NCBI GenBank assembly: GCA_964527925.1
Contig: CAZGQO010000008.1
Coordinates: 1 to 64,000, forward strand
DNA length: 64,000 nucleotides
From: Ch128b sp964527925
GTDB taxonomy: Bacteria; Bacteroidota; Ignavibacteria; Ch128b
Direction of reading: 5' to 3'
Position 1 is the first letter of the stretch. The number at the start of each line of letters is the position of its first letter. Under the pieces are notes generated by a model. It saw only the letters and a list, made by a program, of their open reading frames with translations, was not told where the DNA came from and searched no databases. Shown piece by piece: positions 53,857 to 63,850 of the stretch. Position numbers and translations under genes: made by a program.

Positions 53857-56505
53857 TCATTTGATAAGAGTGAATTTTCTGGTTATAATTTTTTCATCGC
53901 TTACTAACTGATAGAAATAAACACCAGTTGTTAGTTCTCTGCCAAAACTTGATGGAGTTAATTCAGTTTCATAGACTCCTTCGTCAAAAAACTTATTAAA
54001 AATTTCACTGACCTTTCTTCCAAGACAATCATAAATAATTAATTTTACTTGCGATTGACGAGGAATTCCAAACTTAATTTTTGTTGATGAATTAAATGGA
54101 TTTGGATAATTCTGAGTCATAAAAAAATGTTGTGGAATTTGAGGATTTTCTAATTCAACAGAAGTTGTTGTATCAACAGTCACCTGAAAAGCACCAATCC
54201 CATTATTAGTTGCGAGAACATAAATTATAAATATTCTCTTTCCAAAATATCGTACTGCAACATCTCCGCTTAAACCAATGTTGTTTGCATTATCACCAAG
54301 TGTCGGTGTAGTTTCATAAATTGTTGCATTGCCTATTCCGTTTGTTATATCAAGTACTCTTGCATTTTCATTTGGAAAACCATACTGATAAGTCACGAGA
54401 AATTTTTTCCCTGCTTTTTCAAAATATCGAATTGCGTTACTTTGAGTTACAACCAGATTAGCCGGACATGTTCCAATTATTGTTCCAGTTGGAGTGTAGT
54501 ATTTTGGAAGAATACTTGTTGCGTTCACAAAAAAATTTGAGTTTCCGATTGAGATTGGAGCAACAGAAGGGTTTGTTCCATAATTAGATACATCTGATAA
54601 AGAAATTTCCTGTGGTGTTTGATTGAATGAACCATTATTCATTGTCCACTTTAAAATTTTATTTGATGTAGCAGCTGCTGCATAGATTATTGCAGAGTTA
54701 TCATTCCACGCACCAACAACTGTAATTTTATCGCCGAGTCTATATGCACCGCCTGAATAGTTAATGATCAATTCTGGATTGGAATCTTCTTCATCCCACT
54801 TGTAAATCTTAAATGGGGATGACGATGCACTGGTAGTAAGATTCGCAGCAATAATTTTTCCATCATCCGTTACTTCAACATCATTCAAAGTAAATGTGCC
54901 GCCTGAAATTCCTGAAACATTCAGATTTCCAACAACATCACCAGTTTGAGCATCTAAAATCAAAACATTTGGTCTTGAAACAACATAAAGTCTGTGATTA
55001 CCATTTTTGAATGCGTAAGCTAATCCTCTTTCAGTACTCGCAGTTGGAGAAAACCAGGAAGGAAGATTATTATTTGCATCACAGAAACTCCATATTGGAA
55101 TTATTTCGCCTGTAACAGTGACAGTAATTGTATCAGCAAATTGATTAATTCTTCCAATTATAAAACCAGTTCCCACCTGAAGTGGATGAAAGAAACCAAG
55201 TGAATCAACAAAACCATCAATTCCTTGAACTTCCCAGTTTACTTCATTTGCTGGAATATCAATAGTATATCCCCAGATATCTTTTCCAAAAATTTCAATT
55301 TTCTTTGATTGAGTTGAATCGATTAAAATTTGTCTTGGCCAGAGATAGAAACTATCAACAATCTCACTCGCATAAATTTCACTTACAGCAAGAAGAGCAT
55401 TTGCAACAGATCTCTCACCTGCTGCATCACTCGGTGAGTTAACAACTCTATCTCTGACTACCATTGTTGTTGAACCGCCGCCATCAAGATTAACTGCGTT
55501 ATAGCAACCAATTGAGAGCATATAATTTGCAAGTTCTGGCAGAGACATTCCAACACTAAATCCAGGTTGTCTTCCATCAACTGTAACAAAAAATACTTTT
55601 GTCGAATCCTGATTAAATCCTACTGCAGTTCGCGGATGAACAGCCGTTTGTAAACCGGATGGAATTGTTCCATTGATAACAAGTGTTGGTCCTCCACAAG
55701 TCATGTTAGAAATATTTCCTTTGAATGGATTTGTGGAGACAAAGACAATAATAGTGTCGTTGACCAAAATAGTTGAGTCAAGAAAATCTTTTGAAAAGCC
55801 ATTTCCAGATAGAACATATTCATCGGATGCGAAAGTCATATTTCCAATTCCAATGTTTTTTGCCTTCACAACAAAACGAATTGAATCACCAATGACAAGT
55901 GGTGAAATTCTTTTGAGTTTTAGCTCTGTAACAGTGTTGTTTGTTTTAGTGCTTGAACCAAAATATTTATTGAAAAGAATTAATGCATTTGATCTGACAG
56001 TATCATTTAAAGCAGAAATGGATTTGGTGTATCCTTGTTTTGTTTTAATGAAGGCAGAAAATCCAATATCATTGATTATTAATCTCTTTGATGTGTCAAT
56101 CGCAAAAGCTGGTCTTTGTGAAACTCTTCCAAAAGTATATTCTTCATTTAAAATCATAGAACCAATTAAAAATGTGTAAGGATTATACGGTTCACTTATT
56201 CCAAAAAAATCTGCATTAACAGCACCGATAACTATATGTCCACTTTTACTTTTTCTTTTAGCCATCGATGAAGTTTTTTCAAATCCTGTACCTAGAACAT
56301 CTTTTGCAAGTACAGTTTCAAGTTTATTCTTTGGATGAGTTATATCGATTTCGAGAATTTTTATGTTGTACGGTCCAACTGATGCTTTATAAACTGAATG
56401 ATATCTAATTCCTGGACCAACATTTACTACTGTTGAATCATCAGCGAATAAAGATGATACAAGAATAAAAATTGAAACCCAGAATAATTTAAATTTCATT
56501 TTCAC
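53857..56505 (-). CDS. Secreted phosphodiester glycosidase (NAGPA-like) with beta-propeller and T9SS sorting domain
   Basis: 882 residues in four parts: a signal peptide (LFWVSIFILVSSLFA); an NAGPA/phosphodiester glycosidase domain (about 60-390) with VIGAVNADFFG, HPRTAVGFN, FVTVDGRQPG and AVNLDGGGSTTMVV; a propeller-like region (about 480-790) reminiscent of DUF4623; and a C-terminal T9SS type A sorting domain beginning QNYPNPFNSSTKIKFGIP and ending TRKFTLIK. NAGPA enzymes cleave GlcNAc-phosphodiesters; in bacteria they may act on wall or surface polymers. It should be exported by the Sec system and then across the outer membrane. Confidence 0.88.
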   Translation of the reverse strand: MKMKFKLFWVSIFILVSSLFADDSTVVNVGPGIRYHSVYKASVGPYNIKILEIDITHPKNKLETVLAKDVLGTGFEKTSSMAKRKSKSGHIVIGAVNADFFGISEPYNPYTFLIGSMILNEEYTFGRVSQRPAFAIDTSKRLIINDIGFSAFIKTKQGYTKSISALNDTVRSNALILFNKYFGSSTKTNNTVTELKLKRISPLVIGDSIRFVVKAKNIGIGNMTFASDEYVLSGNGFSKDFLDSTILVNDTIIVFVSTNPFKGNISNMTCGGPTLVINGTIPSGLQTAVHPRTAVGFNQDSTKVFFVTVDGRQPGFSVGMSLPELANYMLSIGCYNAVNLDGGGSTTMVVRDRVVNSPSDAAGERSVANALLAVSEIYASEIVDSFYLWPRQILIDSTQSKKIEIFGKDIWGYTIDIPANEVNWEVQGIDGFVDSLGFFHPLQVGTGFIIGRINQFADTITVTVTGEIIPIWSFCDANNNLPSWFSPTASTERGLAYAFKNGNHRLYVVSRPNVLILDAQTGDVVGNLNVSGISGGTFTLNDVEVTDDGKIIAANLTTSASSSPFKIYKWDEEDSNPELIINYSGGAYRLGDKITVVGAWNDNSAIIYAAAATSNKILKWTMNNGSFNQTPQEISLSDVSNYGTNPSVAPISIGNSNFFVNATSILPKYYTPTGTIIGTCPANLVVTQSNAIRYFEKAGKKFLVTYQYGFPNENARVLDITNGIGNATIYETTPTLGDNANNIGLSGDVAVRYFGKRIFIIYVLATNNGIGAFQVTVDTTTSVELENPQIPQHFFMTQNYPNPFNSSTKIKFGIPRQSQVKLIIYDCLGRKVSEIFNKFFDEGVYETELTPSSFGRELTTGVYFYQLVSDEKIITRKFTLIK

Positions 56506-56574
56506 CTCACTTGATTATGTACAAAAATACTGACTTAAGATTCAAACTTAAATTTTAATTTACTAGTTTGATTG

Positions 56575-57987
56575 TTATTTAGAAATTATTTTTCGAAATG
56601 CGGGCAGCAAAGTAAGGAGATATTTTTCACTAACGGTAATTGTTACAAAAGTGAAAAGTGAAACGATGAGGGAAATCAAGTAGCTAAGCTCAATTTTGAA
56701 GATATAATGAAGAAAAATCCAGATCACAGATCCTATAAGAACAGTAATAAGCGCAGAACGTTTATTCCCAAATTTGCCTGAAAAACCAAAGATGAATGCA
56801 ATAAAAATTCCACTTGAACCAAATGCCGAAGCATCTTTAACGAGTTCATAAACACCGCCTGCTTTTGTTGCCAGCAAGTATGCAATTATTCCAGAGATAA
56901 CTACATTAATTCTTGTGATTTTAATTTTTTTCTTTTCTTCAATTTCTTTGAATCCTCTGGTGAGATTGTGAGACATTAATGCAGCTGAGGCAAGCAAAGT
57001 GCTGTCAACTGTGGAGAGAATTGCTGAAATTAAAGCACCAAGAAAAATCACATAGAGAATTGGTGGAAAATATTCTCGAGCAATTAGTGGAAGTATCTGT
57101 TCTGAATGTTCAATATCTGGAATTAATTGAGTGCCTATTAATCCGAGACTTAATGGAATTAATCCAATTAAGATATAAAGTGAACCAGCCATAATTGATG
57201 AACGTTTTGCAACTCGATGAGATCTCGAAGCAAAAATTCTCGAGACTAATTCCTGAGCTATCAGAGAACCACAAATTGGAATCATCCATGCTTCAAGTGT
57301 GTAAAGTGAATCAATCGAAAAAATCGAATTTGATGAAGTTAATCTCAGTTTTTCATCGGCAATGGAATGAAACAAATTTTTGAAATCTATTCCATCTAAG
57401 ACAATTGTAATTGATAGAATTACCAATCCTGATATTAAAATAATACCCTGTATTAAATCAGTCCAGGCATCTGCGAGAAGTCCACCAAGAGAAGTATAAG
57501 AAATTACAATCAATGCGGAAATGAGGATTGAAAGTTCTAACTCAATTTCTGAAGAAGATGAAAGAATCAAACCGAAAGCTCTAATTTGTGCAGCTGCCCA
57601 GAGGATTGATGTAGGAATCATCAATAATGAAATTAATTTCTCTGTTGAACTGGAATATCTTATTCTGAAAAAATCTGCGATTGTTGTAAGATTCATTTTG
57701 TAAAGAGGAATTGCAAAAAAGAAGCCCATGAGTAGTAAAACAATTCCATAACCAAATGGATCAGCAGTAACTCCAGACAAACCGGATTCGTACGCTGTTC
57801 CTGCAGTGCCAATACAAGATTCAGCACCGAACCAGGTTGCAAAAATTGAGAATGTTGCAAGAACATATCCGAGTTTTCTTCCGCCCAGTAAATAATCTTC
57901 TTCCGACTTTATGAAACGAGATATGTATAGCCCGAGAAAGAGTTGAAGGATTAAGTAAACAATTATGCCTATTAAAATTATGTTCAA
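56575..57987 (-). CDS. Sodium:solute symporter (SSS family)
   Basis: 470 residues with about thirteen membrane helices, the size of the SLC5-like SSS family that takes up solutes using the sodium gradient. Family features include FATWFGAESCIGTAG (helix 2), SYTSLGGLLADAWTDLIQG (the Na+-site region) and ISAILSTVDSTLLASAALMSHN (about 320-340). The solute cannot be told. It is divergent from the YhaM-like gene; the 239 bases between them hold no gene and must carry both promoters. Confidence 0.93.
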   Translation of the reverse strand: MNIILIGIIVYLILQLFLGLYISRFIKSEEDYLLGGRKLGYVLATFSIFATWFGAESCIGTAGTAYESGLSGVTADPFGYGIVLLLMGFFFAIPLYKMNLTTIADFFRIRYSSSTEKLISLLMIPTSILWAAAQIRAFGLILSSSSEIELELSILISALIVISYTSLGGLLADAWTDLIQGIILISGLVILSITIVLDGIDFKNLFHSIADEKLRLTSSNSIFSIDSLYTLEAWMIPICGSLIAQELVSRIFASRSHRVAKRSSIMAGSLYILIGLIPLSLGLIGTQLIPDIEHSEQILPLIAREYFPPILYVIFLGALISAILSTVDSTLLASAALMSHNLTRGFKEIEEKKKIKITRINVVISGIIAYLLATKAGGVYELVKDASAFGSSGIFIAFIFGFSGKFGNKRSALITVLIGSVIWIFLHYIFKIELSYLISLIVSLFTFVTITVSEKYLLTLLPAFRKIISK

Positions 57988-58226
57988 TTCTTCTCAGTCT
58001 TCTCCTCTGTTCGTTTAATTTTAGTTGCAAATTTATTGAGTCAGAGAGATTTGTCAAATATATTTTTTGAGAAATGTTGCTGAAAATTAGAACAGAGATT
58101 CAATTAGATTGATCATAAAGTTGTGATTGATGTAATTATAAACGATTTCGTCTAAAGAGGGCAAAAATACAAATGTGAGTCTCAATCAATTTTGTTTTAA
58201 TTTTGTAAAGCAAATGGAGAAATGAA

Positions 58227-59291
58227 ATGTTAGATCAAAAACCGATAAAAGATTTACAGAATAGAGATATTGTGAATCACTTCTTCTTGTTGAAGAGATT
58301 TGAGTTGAAAAAGAAAAGAGATGGTAGTGATTATCTGGTACTTGAAGTTGGAGATAAAACTGGTTCGTTGATTGGAAATTACTGGGAAGGATTTGAGAAT
58401 TTCTACAATCAGGCTTTTAATGGAGCTATCATCAAAGTTAAGGGCAATGTTGAATTATTTAATGATAGAATTCAGCTGAGAATTGATTCGGCATCACTTG
58501 TTGAAGAAAATGAAGAAGTTTCAATTTCTGACTTTTTACCGACTTCTTTAAGAAATATTGATGAGATGAAAAAAGAATTCTGGCATCGTGTGAAGAAAAT
58601 TCAAAACAAATGGCTGGTGGAATTAATAAAACTTGTTTTCACAAAAGAAAGATTTGAAAAATTTGCTTATGCACCTGCCGGCAAATCTGTTCATCATAAT
58701 TACATTGGTGGTTTGATTGAACACACACTCGAAATTGTAAATATCTGTGATTTGATGTGCGATATGTATGAGAAAGGAAATTACCAACCGCCAATCAATC
58801 GTGATTTGTTGATTGCCGGTGCACTTCTTCATGATATTGGGAAGACAGAAGAATTAACTTACGAAACACATTTTGATTATACAGATAAAGGTAAATTAAT
58901 CGGTCATATTGTTATTGCTGCCAACTGGATTTACAATACCTGTCGACAGATTCCTTATTTCCCTGAAGAGTTAGAAACATTGTTGATACATTTAGTTTTA
59001 AGTCATCAGGGAAAACTTGAAAATGCTTCACCAGTCGAACCCAAAACTCTCGAATCAATAGTTCTTTATCATGCTGATGAATTGAGTGCAAAAACAAATG
59101 CATATCGACAGATAATTAACGTAGGCGGTGATTTAAATTCGAACTGGACAAAATATCATTCACTCATTCAAAGTTCTTTGTTTATCTCAAAAGATCCTGA
59201 ATATTATCAGAAACGAAGTATAATTGAAGAAAACAATTTGAACAATAATGATGAACAATCCACATTACCGCTCTTTGATGGAAAAGATTGA
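58227..59291 (+). CDS. YhaM-like 3'-5' exoribonuclease (OB fold plus HD domain)
   Basis: 354 residues. An N-terminal OB-fold (about 10-95) with LKKKRDGSDYLVLEVGDKTG and a C-terminal HD metal-dependent phosphohydrolase domain with HHNYIGGLIEHTLEI, LLHDIGKTEEL and a later HADELSAK. This is the architecture of the Firmicute RNase YhaM, a 3'-5' exonuclease. GGAG precedes the ATG. The end overlaps the sirtuin gene. Confidence 0.9.
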   Translation: MLDQKPIKDLQNRDIVNHFFLLKRFELKKKRDGSDYLVLEVGDKTGSLIGNYWEGFENFYNQAFNGAIIKVKGNVELFNDRIQLRIDSASLVEENEEVSISDFLPTSLRNIDEMKKEFWHRVKKIQNKWLVELIKLVFTKERFEKFAYAPAGKSVHHNYIGGLIEHTLEIVNICDLMCDMYEKGNYQPPINRDLLIAGALLHDIGKTEELTYETHFDYTDKGKLIGHIVIAANWIYNTCRQIPYFPEELETLLIHLVLSHQGKLENASPVEPKTLESIVLYHADELSAKTNAYRQIINVGGDLNSNWTKYHSLIQSSLFISKDPEYYQKRSIIEENNLNNNDEQSTLPLFDGKD

Positions 59292-60027
59292 AAAAGTTGT
59301 TGAAAAACTTTTAAGTGCAAAATCAGTGGTTGTTTTTACCGGTGCAGGAGTTTCTGCTGAAAGTGGTGTCCCAACATTTCGTGATAAAGATGGATTGTGG
59401 CAGAAATTCAAGCAGGAAGAACTTGCGAACTTTCACGCATTCATGAGAAATCCTGATCTGGTAACTGAATGGTATTCCTACCGAAGAAAAATAATTAAAA
59501 GTGTTCAACCCAATCCCGGACACTATGCCATTGCAGAACTTGAAAATTATTTTGATAATTTTTGTGTGGTAACTCAGAATGTTGATAATCTTCATCGCAG
59601 GTCTGGTTCGAAAATAATTTTTGAGCTCCATGGAAATATTGAAAGAAATTATTGCATCAAATGTAAAAAGTTTTACGAACTTGATGATTTGTTTCCGGAT
59701 AAAGCAATTAAATGTGAATGCGGCGGATTGATCAGACCTGATGTTGTCTGGTTTGGAGAAATGCTGCCGGAAGATCAATATGAAAGTGCTGTGAATGCTG
59801 CAAAATCTTGTGATGTATTTTTCTCTGTTGGTACTTCAGCTGTAGTTTATCCTGCTGCTTACATTCCAATTTATGCTAAACAAGGTGGTGCGTTTCTTGT
59901 AGAAATAAATCCAAATCGAACTGATTTATCAAACTTTGCAAATGTTGTCCTGCAGGGAAAATCAGGTGAAATCTTACCTTTAATTCTTGATGAATTCAAG
60001 AAAAGAAAAAATCAAAACTTAAATTAA
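59278..60027 (+). CDS. cobB: Sir2-family NAD-dependent protein deacylase
   Basis: About 249 residues. NAD-binding GAGVSAESGVPTFR, TQNVDNLHRRSG, catalytic His in ELHGN, and four zinc cysteines (CIKC and CEC with the following region) are all present. The WYSYRRK motif keeps the Tyr-x-x-Arg pair that marks class III sirtuins, so removal of succinyl or malonyl groups is likely besides acetyl. Starts at 59248 or 59278 are possible; the second overlaps the upstream gene least. Confidence 0.94.
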   Translation: MEKIEKVVEKLLSAKSVVVFTGAGVSAESGVPTFRDKDGLWQKFKQEELANFHAFMRNPDLVTEWYSYRRKIIKSVQPNPGHYAIAELENYFDNFCVVTQNVDNLHRRSGSKIIFELHGNIERNYCIKCKKFYELDDLFPDKAIKCECGGLIRPDVVWFGEMLPEDQYESAVNAAKSCDVFFSVGTSAVVYPAAYIPIYAKQGGAFLVEINPNRTDLSNFANVVLQGKSGEILPLILDEFKKRKNQNLN

Positions 60028-60047
60028 TCTTAGAAAAATTGGGTCAA

Positions 60048-60509
60048 ATGTTTTTACATCAACTTTATCGTGAACAGATAATCAATACTGATATTAAAAC
60101 AGCCTGGAAATTCTTTTCTGATCCAGAAAATCTATCTGTAATCACACCAGAATACATGAACTTCATTATCTTAACTGAAAATCTTCCCAATGAAATTTAT
60201 CCAGGTTTAATCATTGAGTATCGAGTCTCTCCGCTTTTTGGAATAAAACAAAAATGGGTGACAGAAATTAAACATGTTATTCCTGAAAGATTGTTTGTAG
60301 ATGAACAGATTTTTGGACCATATAAATTCTGGCATCATTTGCATTATTTCGAAAGAATTGACAAAGAAAAAATAAGAATGGTTGATCGCGTTTATTACAT
60401 ACTACCTCTGGGAATATTAGGTGATTTGATACAACTAATTATTATTAAGAATCGATTAAATCAAATCTTTGATTATAGAAAAATGAAGATAGAAGAAATC
60501 TTCAAATAA
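60048..60509 (+). CDS. SRPBCC (START-like) family protein
   Basis: A 153-residue protein with the Bet v1-like helix-grip fold: an opening DIKTAWKFFSDPENLSVITPEYMNF, then strands (IEYRVSPLFGIKQKWVTEIKHV) and a C-terminal long helix. Members bind hydrophobic ligands and sit in cyclase or dehydratase-like groups; no specific function is visible. It follows the sirtuin gene after 20 bases on the same strand. Confidence 0.82.
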   Translation: MFLHQLYREQIINTDIKTAWKFFSDPENLSVITPEYMNFIILTENLPNEIYPGLIIEYRVSPLFGIKQKWVTEIKHVIPERLFVDEQIFGPYKFWHHLHYFERIDKEKIRMVDRVYYILPLGILGDLIQLIIIKNRLNQIFDYRKMKIEEIFK

Positions 60510-60564
60510 AATCTTTTAACCAGCTCTTATTTTAAGTCTTTCCTAATATATAAATTGTTTAATA

Positions 60565-60912
60565 TCACTCAATCTTGACAATAGATGAAGCGTGAAAATA
60601 ATCGTGATGTAGATGCCCTCTTAGAATCACAATCTCTGCATCCTGAAAACCTGCTGGAACATCGGCAGGTCCCTGAACTTTATACAATTTTGCATTTTTA
60701 TCTTTGATGTAAAAAATTGAAATGTTTTGTGCGGGATCGATTTGTATTGATTTATCTTTGGCAAGATAAACTCGAACATCAACATTTTTATTATCATCTG
60801 GATTAAGTTTAGTCATATCAAAAATCTCTTTCGAAGTTGCAAAAAATAATAGATACACAACATAAACAATGAAAATTGCGAATACTGCGACAACTAATTT
60901 GGTGTACTTCAT
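60565..60912 (-). CDS. CcmE-like OB-fold membrane protein
   Basis: 115 residues: an N-terminal membrane anchor (LVVAVFAIFIVYVVYLLFFA) and an OB-fold-like domain (VDVRVYLAKDKSIQIDP, ISIFYIKDKNAKLYKVQG, AEIVILRGHLHHDYFHASSIVK) that resembles the haem chaperone CcmE. The C-terminal extension with the His-x-x-x-Tyr haem-binding motif of CcmE is absent, although a histidine cluster, HLHHDYFH, occurs earlier. It may be a divergent CcmE or only share the fold. No other ccm gene is nearby. Confidence 0.55.
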   Translation of the reverse strand: MKYTKLVVAVFAIFIVYVVYLLFFATSKEIFDMTKLNPDDNKNVDVRVYLAKDKSIQIDPAQNISIFYIKDKNAKLYKVQGPADVPAGFQDAEIVILRGHLHHDYFHASSIVKIE

Positions 60913-60972
60913 AATATTCTCTCAATTAATTAATGATTTTAATAATGAAGTGAATTTAAACTACTGACAATA

Positions 60973-61012
60973 TAATAAAACAGGAAGTCACCCTAAAAGT
61001 CGAGTGACTTCC
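60973..61012 (-). terminator. Terminator of the M16 peptidase gene
   Basis: GGAAGTCAC (60983-60991) and GTGACTTCC (61004-61012) form a perfect nine-base-pair stem around a 12-base loop. Read on the minus strand it is followed by TGTTTTATTATAT. It sits 11 bases beyond the peptidase stop. Confidence 0.8.
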
Positions 61013-61023
61013 CCGAGGAAATC

Positions 61024-63777
61024 TTATTGAATTAAATTACCGTCTGCATCAATAAATCGAATCTCACCGAAATTTAATTCTCGAATACCCTGTTCGATTT
61101 TTGATCTATCACCAACAATCACCCAGACTAATTTATCAGGTCTGAGTACTTTTCTGGCTGCACGGTTAATGTCATCGAGATTAAGTGTTCTTAATTTCTC
61201 TGGGTAGGTTTGATAATAATCATCAGGCAAATTGTATTTAACAATCGAAACAATTGATCCAAGAACTGATCTCATTGTTTCCCAGCTTCCCGGTAAAGCG
61301 AGAATTTCGTTTTGTTTGTTTTTGTTTAATTCATCTTCTGTTGGAGGTTTTGTAGTTAAAATTTGATCAAGTTCCTTTTTAACTTCTGCCATGGATTCTT
61401 TTGTTTTATCAGTTTGAACTGAAGCATACACCACAAAAGGTCTCTGTCCTCTTGCACCCATCAAAAATGATGATGCACCATATGACCAGTGTTTATCTTC
61501 CCGTAAATTCATATTGATTCTTGAAGTGAAAGCACCACCAAAAATTTTATTCAACATTTCAATTGCAATATCATCAGGATCATTTGTTGGCGGTGCGATG
61601 TGTCCAGCGAAAATCAAAGATTGAATTGATCCTGGTCTATCAATAATGTAAACAATTGATTTTTCCTTATGCTGAACTTCGCTGATGTTTTTAACAGGTA
61701 CTGTTCCTGGTTTCCAGTCAGAAAATAGTTTTTCAAGTTTTGGCAGTAACTCATTCAATGTAATATCACCAACAACTACAAGAGTTGCATTGTTGGGTTT
61801 GAACCAGGTTTGATGATATTTAATTAAATCTTCACGAGTAATTTTTGATATCGATTCTTCTGTTCCTGAACCAGTCATTGGATTTCCATAAGCGTGATTT
61901 TCACCAAAGAGTATCTTGGGAAATACCCTTAATGCCATTGAAGTTGGTGTAACTTTTTCTCTCTGAATTGCTGCGATTGTTTGGCGCTTCAATCTGTTAA
62001 AATCTTCCATCGGGAAGGAAGGATTCAAGATAACATCTGCTAAAATATCGAGACTTTCATCAAGTTTGTTTTTCAAAGCTGAAAGTGAAACATACGAAAC
62101 ATCGAGGTCGCTTCCAGTTCCAAGTGATGCACCAAGCAATGATAATTCTTCACTGATTTGAAGAGCAGTTCTTCGTTTTGTGCCCTCATCAATCATTTCC
62201 ATTGCAAGTTTGCTTGTTCCTGGCAAGGCAAATTGATCTGAAGCATAACCACCATCAACAACTAAGTTGAAATTGACAACAGATATTGAATGTCTTTCAG
62301 CAAGTATGATTTTCAATCCATTTTTGAGTTGTGCTTTTTGTAATTCAGGGAATTTTACCTGTGGTGGATTTTCTGGTTCTGGAAGTTTTGATCTATCTAC
62401 CTCAGATTTTATTGTCTTTAATTCTTGATAAGGATGAACTTCTAAGATGTAAACTCCATCACTCAGCCATTCATTCGCAGCATCTTTTAGATTTTTTGCA
62501 GTTGCATTTCGTACCCAGTTCAAAACTTTTTTGTAATAATCAGGACTTCCCCCATAGACTTGATTCTGGGCAAAAATATCGCTCTTACCACCAAATCCGC
62601 CAATTCTCTCTATTCCTCGAATGAAACTTGCCTCGAATTCTGTTTTGACTCTTTCGAGTTCTTTTTCAGTCGGACCTTCTTTCAAAAATTTCTTGAGTTC
62701 ATCATCAAGTGATGCTTCTACTTTTTTCAGATCAACTCCAGGTTTAGCTGTTGCAACAATATGAAATTGACTTCCAATTTCTCCCGGTGCAGCATAAACC
62801 TGAACGCTTGTGCAGATCTGTTCATCGTAAACCAATCTTTTGTACATTCTTGAAGTTTTTCCGCTTCCAAGAACATCACTTACTAAATCAAGATAAGTTA
62901 ACTCTTCTGAACCCCACTGTGGAATATTCCAGATTTTATAAATTCTTGCCTGTGGAACACGATCCTGCATAATTTGTCTTTGTGTTCCGGTCATCTTTGC
63001 AATCCAGACTTGATGTTTTGCAATGGGTGGTCCAGGTGGTATGTCTCCAAAATATTTTTTGACTTTTTCATAAACTTCTTGAGTGTTCACATCACCAGCT
63101 ATGACTAAAACTGCATTGTTAGGTCCATAATAAGTTTTGAACCATTCATGAACATCTTCAAGAGTTGCGGCATTTAAATCTTCCATAGAACCAATAACTG
63201 TCCACGAGTATGGATGACCAGCTGGATAAGTTGATTTAGCGATTAATTCCCATACTCTTCCATAAGGTTGATTTTCTCCCTGACGTTTCTCGTTTTGAAC
63301 TACTCCTCTTTGTTCATCGAGTTTTGCTTGAGTGACAGCACCGAGAAGATGTCCCATTCTGTCTGATTCCATCCAGAGAGCAATATCAAGTGCTGAGGTT
63401 GGAACATTCTGGAAATAATTTGTTCTGTCTTCGTTTGTTGTTCCATTCAAATCAGTTGCACCAATTCTTTCCATCGCTTGAAAATAATCGTCATCAAAAT
63501 GTTCACTTCCATTGAACATCAAATGTTCGAATAAGTGGGCGAAGCCGGTTTTACCAGGTTTTTCATTTTTTGAACCAACATGATACCAGACATTGACAGC
63601 AACAATTGGTACCTTGTGATCTTCATGAACGATGAGAGTTAATCCATTATCAAGTACAAATTTGGTATATGGAATATCAATATCGAGCTGCATTTCTTTT
63701 CCTTTCTTTTGTCCGTATAGATTTATTGAGTAAATCAATATTAAAGGTAAGAAAAGATAAAAGAGATTTCTCTTCAT
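61024..63777 (-). CDS. M16 family zinc metallopeptidase, two-domain, exported
   Basis: 917 residues with a signal (LFYLFLPLILIYSINLYG). The first M16 domain has the inverted zinc motif H81-L-F-E84-H85 and the downstream ligand region LDEQRGVVQNEKRQG; the second, homologous domain (about 485-910) lacks HxxEH (TSKLAMEMIDEGT) and is the usual inactive partner. It is a full-length pitrilysin-like periplasmic or surface protease degrading peptides. A good terminator follows. Upstream on the same strand is the truncated gene at the window edge, 73 bases away. Confidence 0.95.
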   Translation of the reverse strand: MKRNLFYLFLPLILIYSINLYGQKKGKEMQLDIDIPYTKFVLDNGLTLIVHEDHKVPIVAVNVWYHVGSKNEKPGKTGFAHLFEHLMFNGSEHFDDDYFQAMERIGATDLNGTTNEDRTNYFQNVPTSALDIALWMESDRMGHLLGAVTQAKLDEQRGVVQNEKRQGENQPYGRVWELIAKSTYPAGHPYSWTVIGSMEDLNAATLEDVHEWFKTYYGPNNAVLVIAGDVNTQEVYEKVKKYFGDIPPGPPIAKHQVWIAKMTGTQRQIMQDRVPQARIYKIWNIPQWGSEELTYLDLVSDVLGSGKTSRMYKRLVYDEQICTSVQVYAAPGEIGSQFHIVATAKPGVDLKKVEASLDDELKKFLKEGPTEKELERVKTEFEASFIRGIERIGGFGGKSDIFAQNQVYGGSPDYYKKVLNWVRNATAKNLKDAANEWLSDGVYILEVHPYQELKTIKSEVDRSKLPEPENPPQVKFPELQKAQLKNGLKIILAERHSISVVNFNLVVDGGYASDQFALPGTSKLAMEMIDEGTKRRTALQISEELSLLGASLGTGSDLDVSYVSLSALKNKLDESLDILADVILNPSFPMEDFNRLKRQTIAAIQREKVTPTSMALRVFPKILFGENHAYGNPMTGSGTEESISKITREDLIKYHQTWFKPNNATLVVVGDITLNELLPKLEKLFSDWKPGTVPVKNISEVQHKEKSIVYIIDRPGSIQSLIFAGHIAPPTNDPDDIAIEMLNKIFGGAFTSRINMNLREDKHWSYGASSFLMGARGQRPFVVYASVQTDKTKESMAEVKKELDQILTTKPPTEDELNKNKQNEILALPGSWETMRSVLGSIVSIVKYNLPDDYYQTYPEKLRTLNLDDINRAARKVLRPDKLVWVIVGDRSKIEQGIRELNFGEIRFIDADGNLIQ

Positions 63778-63850
63778 AGTTTTATCCCTTCAATTGTTTT
63801 GATTGTTAGTTTGATGAATCTGAAAAAAATTTTGATTTTACTGATATTTT

